Source: Chersky-840 sp036511675 (GTDB taxonomy: Bacteria; Actinomycetota; Acidimicrobiia; Acidimicrobiales; UBA8190). From it: a stretch of 64,000 nt of DNA. The stretch lies in contig DATCBU010000113.1 of NCBI GenBank assembly GCA_036511675.1, positions 5,847 to 69,846 on the forward strand. The letters are read 5' to 3'. The notes beneath the pieces were generated by a model. That model saw only the letters and a list, made by a program, of their open reading frames with translations. It ran no database searches and had not been told where the DNA came from. The stretch's first letter is position 1. Each line of letters begins with the position of its first letter. Below, piece after piece: positions 1 through 8,898 of the stretch. The position numbers were made by a program, and so were the translations under genes.

Positions 1-567
1 CTTGATCGACAGCAGCGAGCCCACCAGCTTGGCGGCACCGCCGATCCGCCCACCCCGTCGCAGGTAGTCGAGGCTGTCCACCACGCCGTAGACGTGGGTG
101 CGGCCCTTCATGTCCTCGAGGGCGGCGACGATGTCGTCGAGGGCGGCCCCGCTCGCCGCCATGTCGGCGGCGGCCAGGGCCAGGAGCCCCTGGCCGCCGG
201 TCACGCTCTGGGTGTCGACGACCCGCACCGGGATGCGGTCGGCCACGGTCTCCGCCGCGGTCACCGCCGACTGGTAGGTGGCCGACAGGCCTGACGAGAT
301 CGTGGCGCACACCACGCCGCTGCACCCGGCGTCGTGCGCTTCGAGGAACGCCTGCTGGAAGGCACCCGGAGACGGCGCCGCGGTGGCGGGCATGTCGGGC
401 CCGGTGATGACACGGTCCCAGAACTCCTTGCCCGACAGCTCGTCGCGGTCGACGAGCTCTTCTGCACCGAAGCGGATCGTGAGCGGGACGACCCGCACGT
501 CGCGCTCCTCGGTCGTCGTCGTCGACAGGTCGCAGGCGCTGTCGGTGACGACCTGGATGCTCGCCAT
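1..567 (-). CDS. DegV family fatty-acid-binding protein (C-terminus cut by window edge)
   Basis: The reverse strand from an ATG at 567 translates to a DegV protein that runs off the left edge, so about 189 residues are visible. The start MASIQVVTDSACDLS is the family's usual first strand with its Thr/Ser/Asp motif. The segment TAAPSPGAF and the SSGLSATYQSA segment are the conserved serine-containing loops that hold the fatty-acid carboxylate in known DegV structures. A GG-rich VDSLDYLRRGGRIGG motif follows, as in the family. DegV proteins bind fatty acids and, in Firmicutes, act as FakB for a fatty-acid kinase; whether a FakA partner exists here cannot be seen. The gene reads toward the left edge. 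The 70 bp between it and murJ hold nothing obvious. Confidence 0.9.
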   Translation of the reverse strand, partial: MASIQVVTDSACDLSTTTTEERDVRVVPLTIRFGAEELVDRDELSGKEFWDRVITGPDMPATAAPSPGAFQQAFLEAHDAGCSGVVCATISSGLSATYQSAVTAAETVADRIPVRVVDTQSVTGGQGLLALAAADMAASGAALDDIVAALEDMKGRTHVYGVVDSLDYLRRGGRIGGAAKLVGSLLSIK

Positions 568-637
568 CAGTCCTCCTCGTTCACGGCGTTGCCGACTGGT
601 GCCCGGTGGATTGCACGGTGGGGCATCCGAGAGTCTG

Positions 638-2725
638 CTACAGCCCGGCGTCACCGCGAGGCGACCCGCCCGTTTCGGGGGCCCGGGTGGGCCCGAGGCG
701 GCCCGGTCGCAGGGGCGGACGGCCCGCGGGCGGGAGAGGCGCGGGCCGCGGTGGCGCACCCGATCGGCGTCGGGACGCGCTCTTGGGGGCAGGAGGCCGC
801 GGGCCCTGTGGAGGCCGGGGGCCACGGGGCGGCCGCCCGCCTGGATCGGGTGGGTACGTCCCCGGCGGGCCGTCCCCGCGCTGGCGCGCGGCGCGCCGTC
901 GGCGTCGTCCCAGCTCGGCGAGGCCGCCACCGGCGAGCACGTAGGCCGCCCCACCCGCCATCGAGCCCAGCGCCACCCGGGCCAGGAGGATGGGAGTGGA
1001 CTCGGATCCCGACACGTTGCTGCCCAGGACGGTCCCCACCACCAGGGCGGCGGTCGCCAACAAGACGTGCCCGAGCGGCCGGCCCAGGACATCGCCGGCG
1101 AGCCCCTGGAAGCGGGCCCGCACATAGGCGAGCGAGACCACGGCGGCGGCGGTGTAGGCGAGGCTGATCGACAGCGCGATGCCGCGCACCCCGAAGTGCC
1201 CGGCCAGAGCCACCGCCAGGACGATGTTGACGCCGTTCTCGAAGGCGTAAAGCCAGAACGCCGAGCGCAGGTCCTGCACGCTCTGCAGCACCCGCACGGC
1301 GTAAAGAAAGACGCAGAACCCCGGGAGCCCGAGGGCCAACATGGCCAGGGACTCGGCCGTGGCGGTGGTGTTGTGGGCGGCGCCGTGGCCTGCGACCAGC
1401 GCCACCAGCGGTCGGGCCAGGATGAGCTCGGCGGCGGCGGCGGGGATGACGATGGCGAGCATGGCGCGCAGCCCCGTGCCCATGCGGCGCCGGAACGCCA
1501 CGAGATCGCCCTGGGCCCAGCGCGCCGCGAGTTCGGGGGCGGTGGCGCTCATGATGGACACGGCCACCACGCCGTAGGGCAGCTGGAAGAAGATGTAGGC
1601 ATAGGTGTAGGCCGAGACCGCCCCCGGGCCCACCTTCTCCGACAACGCCAGGACCACCACCAGTGCGGCCTGGTTGGCCAGCACCAGGCCGAAGGTCCAC
1701 CCCGACAACCGGAGGATGGTCCGCACCGCCTCGTGCCGGAAGTCCGGTCGCCAGTGCAGCTCGAGGCCCGCCCGCCGCAGGCTCGGGATCATGAGCCCGG
1801 CCTGGGCCACGACCCCGGCCGTGGTCCCCAGGCCCAGGAGCAGCAACTGGCCCCGGTGGGCCGCCACCCCGGCCAGCGAGGCGTGGCGCACCGTGGTGCC
1901 GAAGATGAGCAGCACGGCGATGAGCACCACGTTGTTGGCGACGGGGGTGAACATGGGCGCCCCGAACTTCCGCCTGGCGTTGAGCAGGGCCGTGCCCACG
2001 CTGATGAACCCGTAACAGGTCAACTGCGGCACGAACAGGAACAGCAGGTCCTTGGCCACGGCCCTGCTCTGGGCGGCCTCGACGCCGTGGTTGAGCGACG
2101 TGGTGGCGTCGACGATGAACGGGACCGCCAGGAGGAACAGGAGTGACGCCGCCGCGATCACGATCATTGTGACACTCACCACCGCCGAGATGGCGTCCCA
2201 GGCCTCGTCGTCGGCGCGTGCGGTCAGGCGCTGCACGAACACGGGCACGAACGTGGCCGACAGGACCCCCCCGAGCACGATGTCGTGCACGATGTTGGGC
2301 ATCGTGTTGGCGAGGTTGTAGGAGTCGGCCAGGTTCAGGGTGCCCAACGCGTACGTGAGGGCGAAGATGCGCAACACCCCCGTGGCGCGCGACAACGTCG
2401 TCCCCACCGCCATGACGGCCGTGGCCCGACGCAGCCCGGTCCCTTCCTGGGCTCCGGTCACCGGCGCCAAGGCGGCCCCGGTTTCGGAAGTGTCGGTGCC
2501 CGGAGTCACGGCGTCCACGGCCGGGTCCTGCGGCTCCTCTCCATCGGGCCCGTCCCCGTCCGACCCCTCGGGCTCTGGCTCTGACTCCGGTTCCTCTGGC
2601 TCCGCTCCCTCTGGCTCCGCTCCCTCTGGCTCTTCGGGCCCGAAACCCTCGGGCTCCCCATCCTCGAGCGGCAGGTCCTCGAAAGGCAGGTCCCCGGGCG
2701 GCAGGTCGTCGGGGGGGTCGGTCAC
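638..2725 (-). CDS. murJ: MurJ/MviN lipid II flippase with long charged tails
   Basis: MurJ is the integral-membrane flippase that moves lipid II across the cytoplasmic membrane for peptidoglycan synthesis. The GTG start at 2725 overlaps the TGA of the upstream DUF6049 gene (GTGA). The protein is 695 residues, longer than the roughly 510-540 of enterobacterial MurJ. Residues 1 to about 95 are an acidic Asp/Glu/Pro-rich tail with EGAEPE repeats. The MurJ core follows (TLSRATGVLRIFALTYALG, then NIVHDIVLGGVLSATFVPVF) with many hydrophobic helices. The last ~90 residues are a Pro/Arg-rich basic tail. The pairing with DUF6049 is the actinobacterial arrangement. In mycobacteria the MurJ homologue carries a regulatory cytoplasmic extension, but the tails here do not resemble a kinase domain. 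No transmembrane count was computed. Confidence 0.93.
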   Translation of the reverse strand: MTDPPDDLPPGDLPFEDLPLEDGEPEGFGPEEPEGAEPEGAEPEEPESEPEPEGSDGDGPDGEEPQDPAVDAVTPGTDTSETGAALAPVTGAQEGTGLRRATAVMAVGTTLSRATGVLRIFALTYALGTLNLADSYNLANTMPNIVHDIVLGGVLSATFVPVFVQRLTARADDEAWDAISAVVSVTMIVIAAASLLFLLAVPFIVDATTSLNHGVEAAQSRAVAKDLLFLFVPQLTCYGFISVGTALLNARRKFGAPMFTPVANNVVLIAVLLIFGTTVRHASLAGVAAHRGQLLLLGLGTTAGVVAQAGLMIPSLRRAGLELHWRPDFRHEAVRTILRLSGWTFGLVLANQAALVVVLALSEKVGPGAVSAYTYAYIFFQLPYGVVAVSIMSATAPELAARWAQGDLVAFRRRMGTGLRAMLAIVIPAAAAELILARPLVALVAGHGAAHNTTATAESLAMLALGLPGFCVFLYAVRVLQSVQDLRSAFWLYAFENGVNIVLAVALAGHFGVRGIALSISLAYTAAAVVSLAYVRARFQGLAGDVLGRPLGHVLLATAALVVGTVLGSNVSGSESTPILLARVALGSMAGGAAYVLAGGGLAELGRRRRRAARQRGDGPPGTYPPDPGGRPPRGPRPPQGPRPPAPKSASRRRSGAPPRPAPLPPAGRPPLRPGRLGPTRAPETGGSPRGDAGL
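2592..2636 (+). repeat. Three 15-bp tandem units inside the murJ acidic tail
   Basis: Three near-identical 15-bp units (2592-2606, 2607-2621, 2622-2636; consensus CCCTCTGGCTCCGCT on the + strand) encode repeated Glu-Gly-Ala-Glu-Pro on the minus strand. The unit length is a multiple of three, so copy-number change would lengthen or shorten the tail without breaking the frame. Confidence 0.75.
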
Positions 2726-4974
2726 GGTGTTTCCTTGGCCGGGGACACGGTGTGTGCCCCCCGGCGGAACTTGCCCCGCCACAGGGTGCGCCCCCACCAG
2801 AAGAACAGGACGATGACCGCCCCCACCGACAGGGCGATGGCCACGGCCGAGGTCGAGAGTGAGCGCACCGTGAGCTGGCCGTTGGCCAACACGAGGTTCC
2901 CCTCGGGGCTCTTGAGCGCCACGGCGATCTGGAAGTCCCCCGAGGCCCGCGACGACATGTTCACGTACACGGCGTTGGTGGCGTGGTCGAGTGTGCACAG
3001 TGCCGAGAAACTGGAACCCCCGGCCGAGCTCCGCACCTCGGGGGCCTTGCAGATGGCGCCGGCCACCGGGGTGTGGGCCATCGGGAACCGCAGCTTGTCG
3101 CTCGTGAGCTGCACCACCACGGTGACGGGGTACGAGGTGTTGCGCAGCAGCGTGATGGGCACGCTGGCGGTGCCGGCGGTGAGTCGGATGGTGTCGGTCC
3201 GCACCGTCAAGCCGTGCAGGTGCGAATTGAGTGCGGCCTCGAACCCGACCAGCGCCGCCTGCTGCGCACGAGCGGACAACAGGCTCGACTCCGCCGCCAG
3301 GAGCAGGCCGTCGGTCGACTGCGCCACCGTGGTTCCCGCCGCGCTGGCCCCGACGGCGCTGGTGAAGCCCTGCTGGCGGGCCCGGGCGCCGTGCACGGCG
3401 CGCGTGGACACGGTCACCGTCGTCGTCGGCGTCAGGAGGTGTCGCGCCGTCGCTTCGCGGTCCGCGCCCACCGGAACCTGGGCGAAGAGCTCGTCGAGGG
3501 TCACCGGCTGGATGATGGAGTCGCCTTCGAGGTCCGAGAGAAGCGTGGACACGAAGGTGGCGCCCGGCGCCCACGCCGCGGGGGCGACCGCCACGACCCC
3601 GCGCGGCGCTGGGGTGCCGCCCGGCCCCAGGAGGTTGGGTGCCTCGTAGTAGACGAGCGAGGCCTCGGCCACCAGCTGCACGGCGTTGAGCGTGGTGTCG
3701 GCTCCCCTGGCCGCGACCAGGCGGGCTCCGAGCCCGGCGTCCGACACCATCGCCGTGGGGGCGCCCGCGGTCGACCCCGATACCGGGGACAGGGTGAAGG
3801 GCTGGCTCACCGTGAGGGGGCCCGTGGGGCCCGACACCGTGCCCGGTGGCACCACCAGGTGCGCGTAGTCGGGCACCAGCTGGTCGACGGCGGTCTGGTC
3901 GAGCGCGGTCCGGGCCACCCACGTGCCCTTGGTGGCGTGGACCCCGACACTGGGTGATGCCAGCACCTCGGCGCCGCGCCGCAGCTGCGCCCGCAGCTCG
4001 CCCGCCAGTCCGCCGCCGGCCAGGGCGCCGGCGTCGACGGGGACGTAGGGCCCCGCCAGGGTCTGAGGCGTCGTGGATGCCGACAGCGAGGCGACCTCGG
4101 AGACGGTGTGGGCGTGCCCCGTGTGGGCGAGATGGTCCAGCGTGCCCGCATCGGGCTCCAGCGTGACCGGCACCGTGGGCGATCCCTCGACGGCACCGAG
4201 CACTCCCTCCAGGGTGCGCAGCGCAGTGGGGCTGGGTGCAGCGACGTGGCCGCCCCCGTCGGCGGTGGGCGGGGCCAGCCCGAGCGGGACCACCAGCGCC
4301 AACCGCAGCGGTTGACTGGTCGACGCCGGGTCGTTGTACACGAGATAGGTGACGAGCTGCGCGGCGGCGGTCCCCGGCCCCGGGCCGTCGGGGTCGGTGA
4401 GGGTGACCCGGACCGGGTAGACATCGGCGCAGCTTCCGGGCTGGCATCCGAGATCCGCCGTCCAGTCCCCCGTTCCCGTGGGGGTGCTGTCACCGTCGAC
4501 GGGGATGGTGACGTTGGTCACCCCCGAGGTGGTGCTGAGCCCGGTCAGGGGGATCGAAGGCGACTGCGCCGCCACCGAGCCCAGCGAACGGCCGGTGAGC
4601 GTCTCGTCGAAGGCCGAGCGCGTCGTGATCGGGCGGTACACGGTGAACGTGAGCTTCAGCGCGGCGCGCGGAGAGCTGCTCCGGATGCGCAGTCCCATGG
4701 TGAGGTCCTGGTTCGGGAGGTTGGGCCCCACCCACGGTGACTGGCGCACGAGGGTGATGTGGTCGGCTCGGCGGGTCGCCGCCATTGCCGCGGGCGCGGC
4801 CAGTCCGGGCAGGAATCCGGCCAGGAGCGTGACGGTGCACACCGCCGCCGCTGCCGCGCTCAGGAGGGTGGCACCCACCCGACGTGACGTTCGGTATCGG
4901 GAGTCCGGTGCCTGCGAATCGGGAGTGCGGTCACCGCCGCGTGCGGGGGCGATGCTCGCCTCGGTCCGGTCCAC
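2722..4974 (-). CDS. DUF6049 family secreted protein, membrane-anchored at its C-terminus
   Basis: A 750-residue exported protein of the actinobacterial DUF6049 family, whose biochemical role is unknown. An N-terminal signal-like helix covers about residues 32-66 (ending AAPAAMAA), followed by a long Thr/Ser/Ala-rich extracytoplasmic region, a single helix near the C-terminus (AVAIALSVGAVIVLFFWWG) and a short basic tail. This is a type I topology. It lies directly upstream of murJ and overlaps it by 4 bp, so the two are probably co-translated. The same pairing is known in mycobacteria (the Rv3909/Rv3910 region, from memory), which suggests a role in lipid II export or cell-wall assembly. The GTG start at 4974 is the longest option; the signal peptide would also fit a start slightly downstream. 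Confidence 0.85.
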   Translation of the reverse strand: MDRTEASIAPARGGDRTPDSQAPDSRYRTSRRVGATLLSAAAAAVCTVTLLAGFLPGLAAPAAMAATRRADHITLVRQSPWVGPNLPNQDLTMGLRIRSSSPRAALKLTFTVYRPITTRSAFDETLTGRSLGSVAAQSPSIPLTGLSTTSGVTNVTIPVDGDSTPTGTGDWTADLGCQPGSCADVYPVRVTLTDPDGPGPGTAAAQLVTYLVYNDPASTSQPLRLALVVPLGLAPPTADGGGHVAAPSPTALRTLEGVLGAVEGSPTVPVTLEPDAGTLDHLAHTGHAHTVSEVASLSASTTPQTLAGPYVPVDAGALAGGGLAGELRAQLRRGAEVLASPSVGVHATKGTWVARTALDQTAVDQLVPDYAHLVVPPGTVSGPTGPLTVSQPFTLSPVSGSTAGAPTAMVSDAGLGARLVAARGADTTLNAVQLVAEASLVYYEAPNLLGPGGTPAPRGVVAVAPAAWAPGATFVSTLLSDLEGDSIIQPVTLDELFAQVPVGADREATARHLLTPTTTVTVSTRAVHGARARQQGFTSAVGASAAGTTVAQSTDGLLLAAESSLLSARAQQAALVGFEAALNSHLHGLTVRTDTIRLTAGTASVPITLLRNTSYPVTVVVQLTSDKLRFPMAHTPVAGAICKAPEVRSSAGGSSFSALCTLDHATNAVYVNMSSRASGDFQIAVALKSPEGNLVLANGQLTVRSLSTSAVAIALSVGAVIVLFFWWGRTLWRGKFRRGAHTVSPAKETP

Positions 4975-5046
4975 CTCGGCGTCGCAGCCTAGGCGAGTGC
5001 CGGCCGCGACCCGGGCCCAGCGCCACCCTGGCCCCGTGCCACCGCC

Positions 5047-5688
5047 CTAGATGCCGAAACCGGCGGCGCGCACCGCGGCCACGGCCTCGCCAGGGCCTCC
5101 GAGCTCCACATGGGCGGCGTCGCCGCGCCCGGAGAGGAACAGCACGATCTCGGCCGCGTTCCCGGTCAACGTGGCCACGGGGGTCCCGGGTCGGGCGTGG
5201 ATCACCTCACCGTCGGGCCTGATGAGATCGATCCCCGTGGTCTTGACCGCACGGGTCATGAACTTGGCCCTGCGGTGCAACGTGGTCCACAGCGCGTCCT
5301 CGATCGTCACCGCTTCGGCACCGGTACGCGCCGTGGTGTCCCCTCCGCCGCGCCGAACGTCTTCGTGGTGGACGAAGTACTCGGTGAGGTTCATGGCCTT
5401 GTCGAAGGGCCGCAGCACCGCCGGCGGTCCGGCGCGGACCAGGGCGACGAGCTCGGCATAGGAGTGCGTCTGCTTGGCGCGGGTGAGCATCCGGGCCGTC
5501 AAGCGTGCCGCCGCCCCTCCCATCACGAGGCCCGGTCCCGACAGTGGTTTGCGCTCCCGGATGACCAGATGGGCGGCCAGGTCGTAGGTGGCCCAGCCCG
5601 CGCACAACGTGGGGGCGTCGGGGCCGACATGGACGAACAGATCGCACACCGCCGCGCGCTCGGCTTGTTGGGGAGCGGTCCTGTCCAT
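5047..5688 (-). CDS. TIGR03085-type DinB-like metal-binding protein
   Basis: A 213-residue member of the DinB/mycothiol-dependent maleylpyruvate isomerase N-terminal superfamily, closest in appearance to the TIGR03085 actinobacterial family. The start MDRTAPQQAERAA is typical of that family, so I chose the ATG at 5688 over an upstream ATG at 5709. A His in the segment AAHLVIRERKP and the segment YFVHHEDVRRG look like the metal-ligand positions of the four-helix fold. The catalytic role is unknown; family members are often linked to mycothiol-dependent chemistry. It is the first gene of the minus-strand run toward DUF6049 and murJ and diverges from cca across 59 bp. Confidence 0.82.
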   Translation of the reverse strand: MDRTAPQQAERAAVCDLFVHVGPDAPTLCAGWATYDLAAHLVIRERKPLSGPGLVMGGAAARLTARMLTRAKQTHSYAELVALVRAGPPAVLRPFDKAMNLTEYFVHHEDVRRGGGDTTARTGAEAVTIEDALWTTLHRRAKFMTRAVKTTGIDLIRPDGEVIHARPGTPVATLTGNAAEIVLFLSGRGDAAHVELGGPGEAVAAVRAAGFGI

Positions 5689-5747
5689 CGCGGCGGACCC
5701 TACGACCACACCGGAGTGCGGTCAACGCCGCACTACCCTCGACGCCG

Positions 5748-7136
5748 GTGATCCCCGAGCGCTTCCAGCCCCTGGTCCAGGCCACCGCCGAGTTGGCGCA
5801 GCGGTTCGAGAAGGCCGGACGGCGCCTGTATGTGGTCGGGGGACCGGTGCGCGACGCCTTTGCCGGCGACCAGTCCCCGCGTGGCCGCCGTGACCTCGAC
5901 CTCACGACCAACGCCCTCCCCGACGAGGTCGAGCAGATGGTGAAGGGTTGGGCCGACGCCGTGTGGCTTCAGGGCAAGCGCTTCGGCACCGTGGGGCTCA
6001 GGAAGGGCGACCAGGACTACGAGATCACTACCCATCGCGCCGAGGTGTACGTCCCCGACTCGCGCAAGCCCGAGGTCTCGTTCGGGAACTCCATCGACGT
6101 CGACCTGTCGCGGCGCGACTTCACCGTGAACGCCATGGCGCTGCGCCTTCCGGACCTCGAGCTCGTCGACCCCTACGACGGGATGGCGGACCTCGCCGCG
6201 CGCCGGCTGCGTACCCCGCTGTCGGCGGAGATCTCGTTCGGCGACGACCCCCTGCGCATGCTGCGGGCGGCGCGTTTCGTGGCCGGCTTCGGCCTCGAGC
6301 CCGTCCCCGAGATCCCCCTGGCCATCCAGGCCATGCACGACCGCCTGGCCATCGTCTCCGCCGAGCGCATTCGCGACGAGCTCGACAAGCTGGTGTCGGT
6401 GGACAAGCCCTCCCCGGGCCTGTGGTTCATCGTCGAGACGGGCCTGGCGGGCGAGTTCCTCCCCGAGCTCCCCGCGCTGGCGCTCGAGCAGGACCCCATC
6501 CACCGCCACAAGGACGTCCTGGCCCACACCTTCGCCGTGGTGGACAAGACGGGCCCGGACCGTCTGCTGCGCCTGGCGGCGTTGCTGCACGACATCGGCA
6601 AGCCCCGCACGCGCGCCTTCGGGTCGGGCGGGGTGACCTTTCACCACCACGAGGTGGTCGGGGCCCGCATGACCCGTGACCGCCTCACGGCACTGCGGTA
6701 CCCACACGACGACATCCAGGTCGTGACCAAGCTCGTCGAGCTCCACCTGCGCTTCCACACCTACCGCCTGGGATGGACCGACCGCGCCGTGCGCCGCTAC
6801 GTGCGCGACGCTGGGCCGCTGCTGGACAGGCTGAACGAGCTCACCCGATCCGACTGCACCACCCGCAACGCGGCCCGGGCCCGGGCCCTCGAGCGGCGCA
6901 TGGACGAGCTCGTGGCCCGCATCGCCGAGCTACGCGAGCGAGAGGAGCTCGAGGCACTTCGCCCCGAGCTCGACGGTCGCCAGGTGATGGACCACCTCGG
7001 CGTCCCCCCGGGCCCGATCGTGGGCCGGGCCCTCGAGTTCCTGCTCGAGCTCCGGCTGGACGAGGGCCCCCTGGGCGAGATCGAGGCCTGCCGCCGCCTC
7101 GACGCCTGGTGGGAGAAGAATCAGTCCTCGGGGTAG
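5748..7136 (+). CDS. cca: CCA tRNA nucleotidyltransferase (actinobacterial type)
   Basis: Adds or repairs the 3' CCA of tRNAs from CTP and ATP. The protein is 462 residues with a GTG start at 5748. The nucleotidyltransferase head is clear: VVGGPVRDAF at 29-38, then RRDLDLTT with the catalytic Asp49 and Asp51, then RRDFTVNAMAL. The neck/RNA-binding region follows (DPLRMLRAARFVAGFGLEP). An HD domain lies further on (LLHDIGKPRTR, then HHHEVVGA), as in actinobacterial CCA enzymes. The 3' end overlaps the convergent ino1 gene by 16 bp. It diverges from the TIGR03085-DUF6049-murJ block, an arrangement conserved in mycobacteria (pcnA beside Rv3908-Rv3910, from memory). Confidence 0.95.
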   Translation: MIPERFQPLVQATAELAQRFEKAGRRLYVVGGPVRDAFAGDQSPRGRRDLDLTTNALPDEVEQMVKGWADAVWLQGKRFGTVGLRKGDQDYEITTHRAEVYVPDSRKPEVSFGNSIDVDLSRRDFTVNAMALRLPDLELVDPYDGMADLAARRLRTPLSAEISFGDDPLRMLRAARFVAGFGLEPVPEIPLAIQAMHDRLAIVSAERIRDELDKLVSVDKPSPGLWFIVETGLAGEFLPELPALALEQDPIHRHKDVLAHTFAVVDKTGPDRLLRLAALLHDIGKPRTRAFGSGGVTFHHHEVVGARMTRDRLTALRYPHDDIQVVTKLVELHLRFHTYRLGWTDRAVRRYVRDAGPLLDRLNELTRSDCTTRNAARARALERRMDELVARIAELREREELEALRPELDGRQVMDHLGVPPGPIVGRALEFLLELRLDEGPLGEIEACRRLDAWWEKNQSSG

Positions 7137-8218
7137 ACGGGGACGGCGTCACCCGCGGCGAAGGACTCGACCAGCCGGTAGGCCTCGTCGTCGTGGTACT
7201 GCACCGGCGGCGACTTCATGAAGTAGGCCGAGGGCCCCACGAGCGGGCCGCCGATGCCGCGGTCGAGGGCCACCTTGGCGCAGCGCACGGCATCGATGAT
7301 CACGCCGGCGGAGTTGGGCGAGTCCCATACCTCGAGCTTGAGCTCGATGTTGATGGGCACGTCGCCGAAATTGCGGCCCTCCATGCGGATGTAGGCCCAC
7401 TTGCGGTCATTCAGCCAGGGCACGTGGTCCGAAGGCCCGATGTGGACGTCGTCGGCGTCGAGGACGTAGTTCTCGACCTGGCTGGTCACGGCCTGGGTCT
7501 TGGAGATCTTCTTGGACTCGAGGCGCTGGCGCTCCAGCATGTTCTTGAAGTCCATGTTGCCCCCGACGTTGAGCTGGTAGGTGCGGTCGAGGGCGAGGCC
7601 CCGATCCTCGAACAGTCGGGTGAGCACCCGGTGCACGATGGTCGAGCCCACCTGGCTCTTGATGTCGTCACCGATGATGGGCACGCCCGCGTCGCGGAAC
7701 TTGCGTGCCCACACGGGGTCGCTGGCGATGAACACGGGGATGGCGTTCACGAACGCCACACCGGCGTCGAGACAGGCCTGGGCGTAGTGGCGCTGGGCCT
7801 CTTCGGACCCCACGGGCAGGTAGCTGACGAGTACCTCGGCACCGGCGTCGCGCAGCGCCTGGGCCACGTCGACGGGCTCGGCGGGCGACTCGTCGACGAT
7901 CTCGCGGTAGTAGGTCCCGAGCCCGTCGAAGGTCGGGCCGCGCTGCACCGTCACGTCGAGATGGCCCACCGTGGCGAACTTGATGGTGTTGTTGTGGCCA
8001 CCCAGGATCGCCTTGGACAGGTCCACGCCCACCTTGGCGGCGTCCACGTCGAAGGCGGCGACGAACTCGACGTCGCGTACGTGGTAGCCGCCCAGGGTGA
8101 CGTGCATGAGCCCGGGCACGATGTCCTCGGGGTTGGCGTCGTGGTAGTACTCGACGCCTTGGACAAGCGAGCTGGCGCAGTTGCCCACGCCCGCGATGGC
8201 GACCCGTACCGTGCTCAT
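7121..8218 (-). CDS. ino1: Inositol-3-phosphate synthase
   Basis: Converts glucose-6-phosphate to 1L-myo-inositol-3-phosphate with NAD, the first step toward phosphatidylinositol and mycothiol in Actinobacteria. The protein is 365 residues, about the size of mycobacterial Ino1. The NAD-binding loop IAGVGNCASSLVQG is at 8-21. Family blocks such as GDDIKSQVGSTIVHR, LNVGGNMDFKNML and LKLEVWDSPNSAGVIIDA are intact. The ATG overlaps the stop of the upstream padR gene (ATGA), so both sit in one operon. The operator upstream of padR suggests inositol synthesis is under PadR control. Confidence 0.96.
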   Translation of the reverse strand: MSTVRVAIAGVGNCASSLVQGVEYYHDANPEDIVPGLMHVTLGGYHVRDVEFVAAFDVDAAKVGVDLSKAILGGHNNTIKFATVGHLDVTVQRGPTFDGLGTYYREIVDESPAEPVDVAQALRDAGAEVLVSYLPVGSEEAQRHYAQACLDAGVAFVNAIPVFIASDPVWARKFRDAGVPIIGDDIKSQVGSTIVHRVLTRLFEDRGLALDRTYQLNVGGNMDFKNMLERQRLESKKISKTQAVTSQVENYVLDADDVHIGPSDHVPWLNDRKWAYIRMEGRNFGDVPINIELKLEVWDSPNSAGVIIDAVRCAKVALDRGIGGPLVGPSAYFMKSPPVQYHDDEAYRLVESFAAGDAVPVYPED

Positions 8219-8898
8219 GTCGTGTCTCCCTCTTCCTGAACTGTGTGAACGGTATTGCCGACCAGCGCCGGCCCGGCTGATCCCGGGGTGGCACCGTCGC
8301 GGGCCCGCTCGGCCTCGATCAGCCGGTCGAGCCAGGCGATGTCGCGCTCGGTGGACTCGGTGGTGTGCTCCATGAGCGAATGTGCGTAGGTGTCGAGGCG
8401 CCCCTCCGCCGCGCTGGCGGCGGCCCGGGACTCGGCCAGGCGCTGGTACAGCTGGCCCCGGCGGCGCTCGAGCAGCCGTAGGCGCGCGTGGGGAGGCAGG
8501 TAGCGGGCGAAGGCCAGGCGCAGGCTGAAATTGCGGGCCTCGTCGTTGCCGCCGGCCTGCTCGCTGTGGAGGAGCTCGGCGAATTGGCGGCGCCCCTCGT
8601 CGGTGATCTCGTACACCTTGCGGCTCCGGCGCCCGAGGCCCGTGCCCGAGCGCCGGGCCCGGAGGGCGGCGCGCTCGCCGGACAGCGAGCCCGTCATAGG
8701 GACCGGCGCCGCGGGGCTGCGCCCCACGTCCTCGGTGCCCCGCACCGCTCCCGAACGCTCCAGCCGGGAAAGGGCCGGGTACAGCGACCCGAAGGACACG
8801 TTGGAGAGCTGGCCCAGCTCGTCCCGCAGGCGCTTGCGGATCTCGTAGCCGTGCATGGCCTGACCCTCGAGCAGGCCCAGGATGGCGAGCTCCAGCAT
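8215..8898 (-). CDS. PadR family transcriptional regulator
   Basis: A 227-residue PadR winged-helix repressor. The N-terminus MLELAILGLLEGQAMHGYE starts the DNA-binding domain, followed by SNVSFGSLYPALSRLERSG, the recognition-helix region. A stretch of ~30 Pro/Gly/Arg-rich residues interrupts the wing before RKVYEITDEGRRQF, and a C-terminal coiled-coil dimerisation region follows (around LRLLERRRGQLYQRL). I chose the ATG at 8898 rather than one at 8961 because the longer form would place the operator inside the coding region and adds residues not usual for the family. It is co-transcribed with ino1 (4-bp overlap). The same pair occurs in mycobacteria (Rv0047c-Rv0046c, from memory). Confidence 0.9.
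   Translation of the reverse strand: MLELAILGLLEGQAMHGYEIRKRLRDELGQLSNVSFGSLYPALSRLERSGAVRGTEDVGRSPAAPVPMTGSLSGERAALRARRSGTGLGRRSRKVYEITDEGRRQFAELLHSEQAGGNDEARNFSLRLAFARYLPPHARLRLLERRRGQLYQRLAESRAAASAAEGRLDTYAHSLMEHTTESTERDIAWLDRLIEAERARDGATPGSAGPALVGNTVHTVQEEGDTT

Noticed and set aside
278..2146. Long plus-strand open frame of 622 codons opposite murJ
   Set aside because: Its translation is Arg/Gly/Pro-rich with no family pattern, typical of the antisense frame in GC-rich DNA; the minus strand encodes a clear MurJ.
2726..4447. Upstream extension of the murJ frame to 4447
   Set aside because: Upstream of 2725 this frame is a shadow of the DUF6049 gene; the GTG at 2725 overlapping that gene's stop is the natural start.
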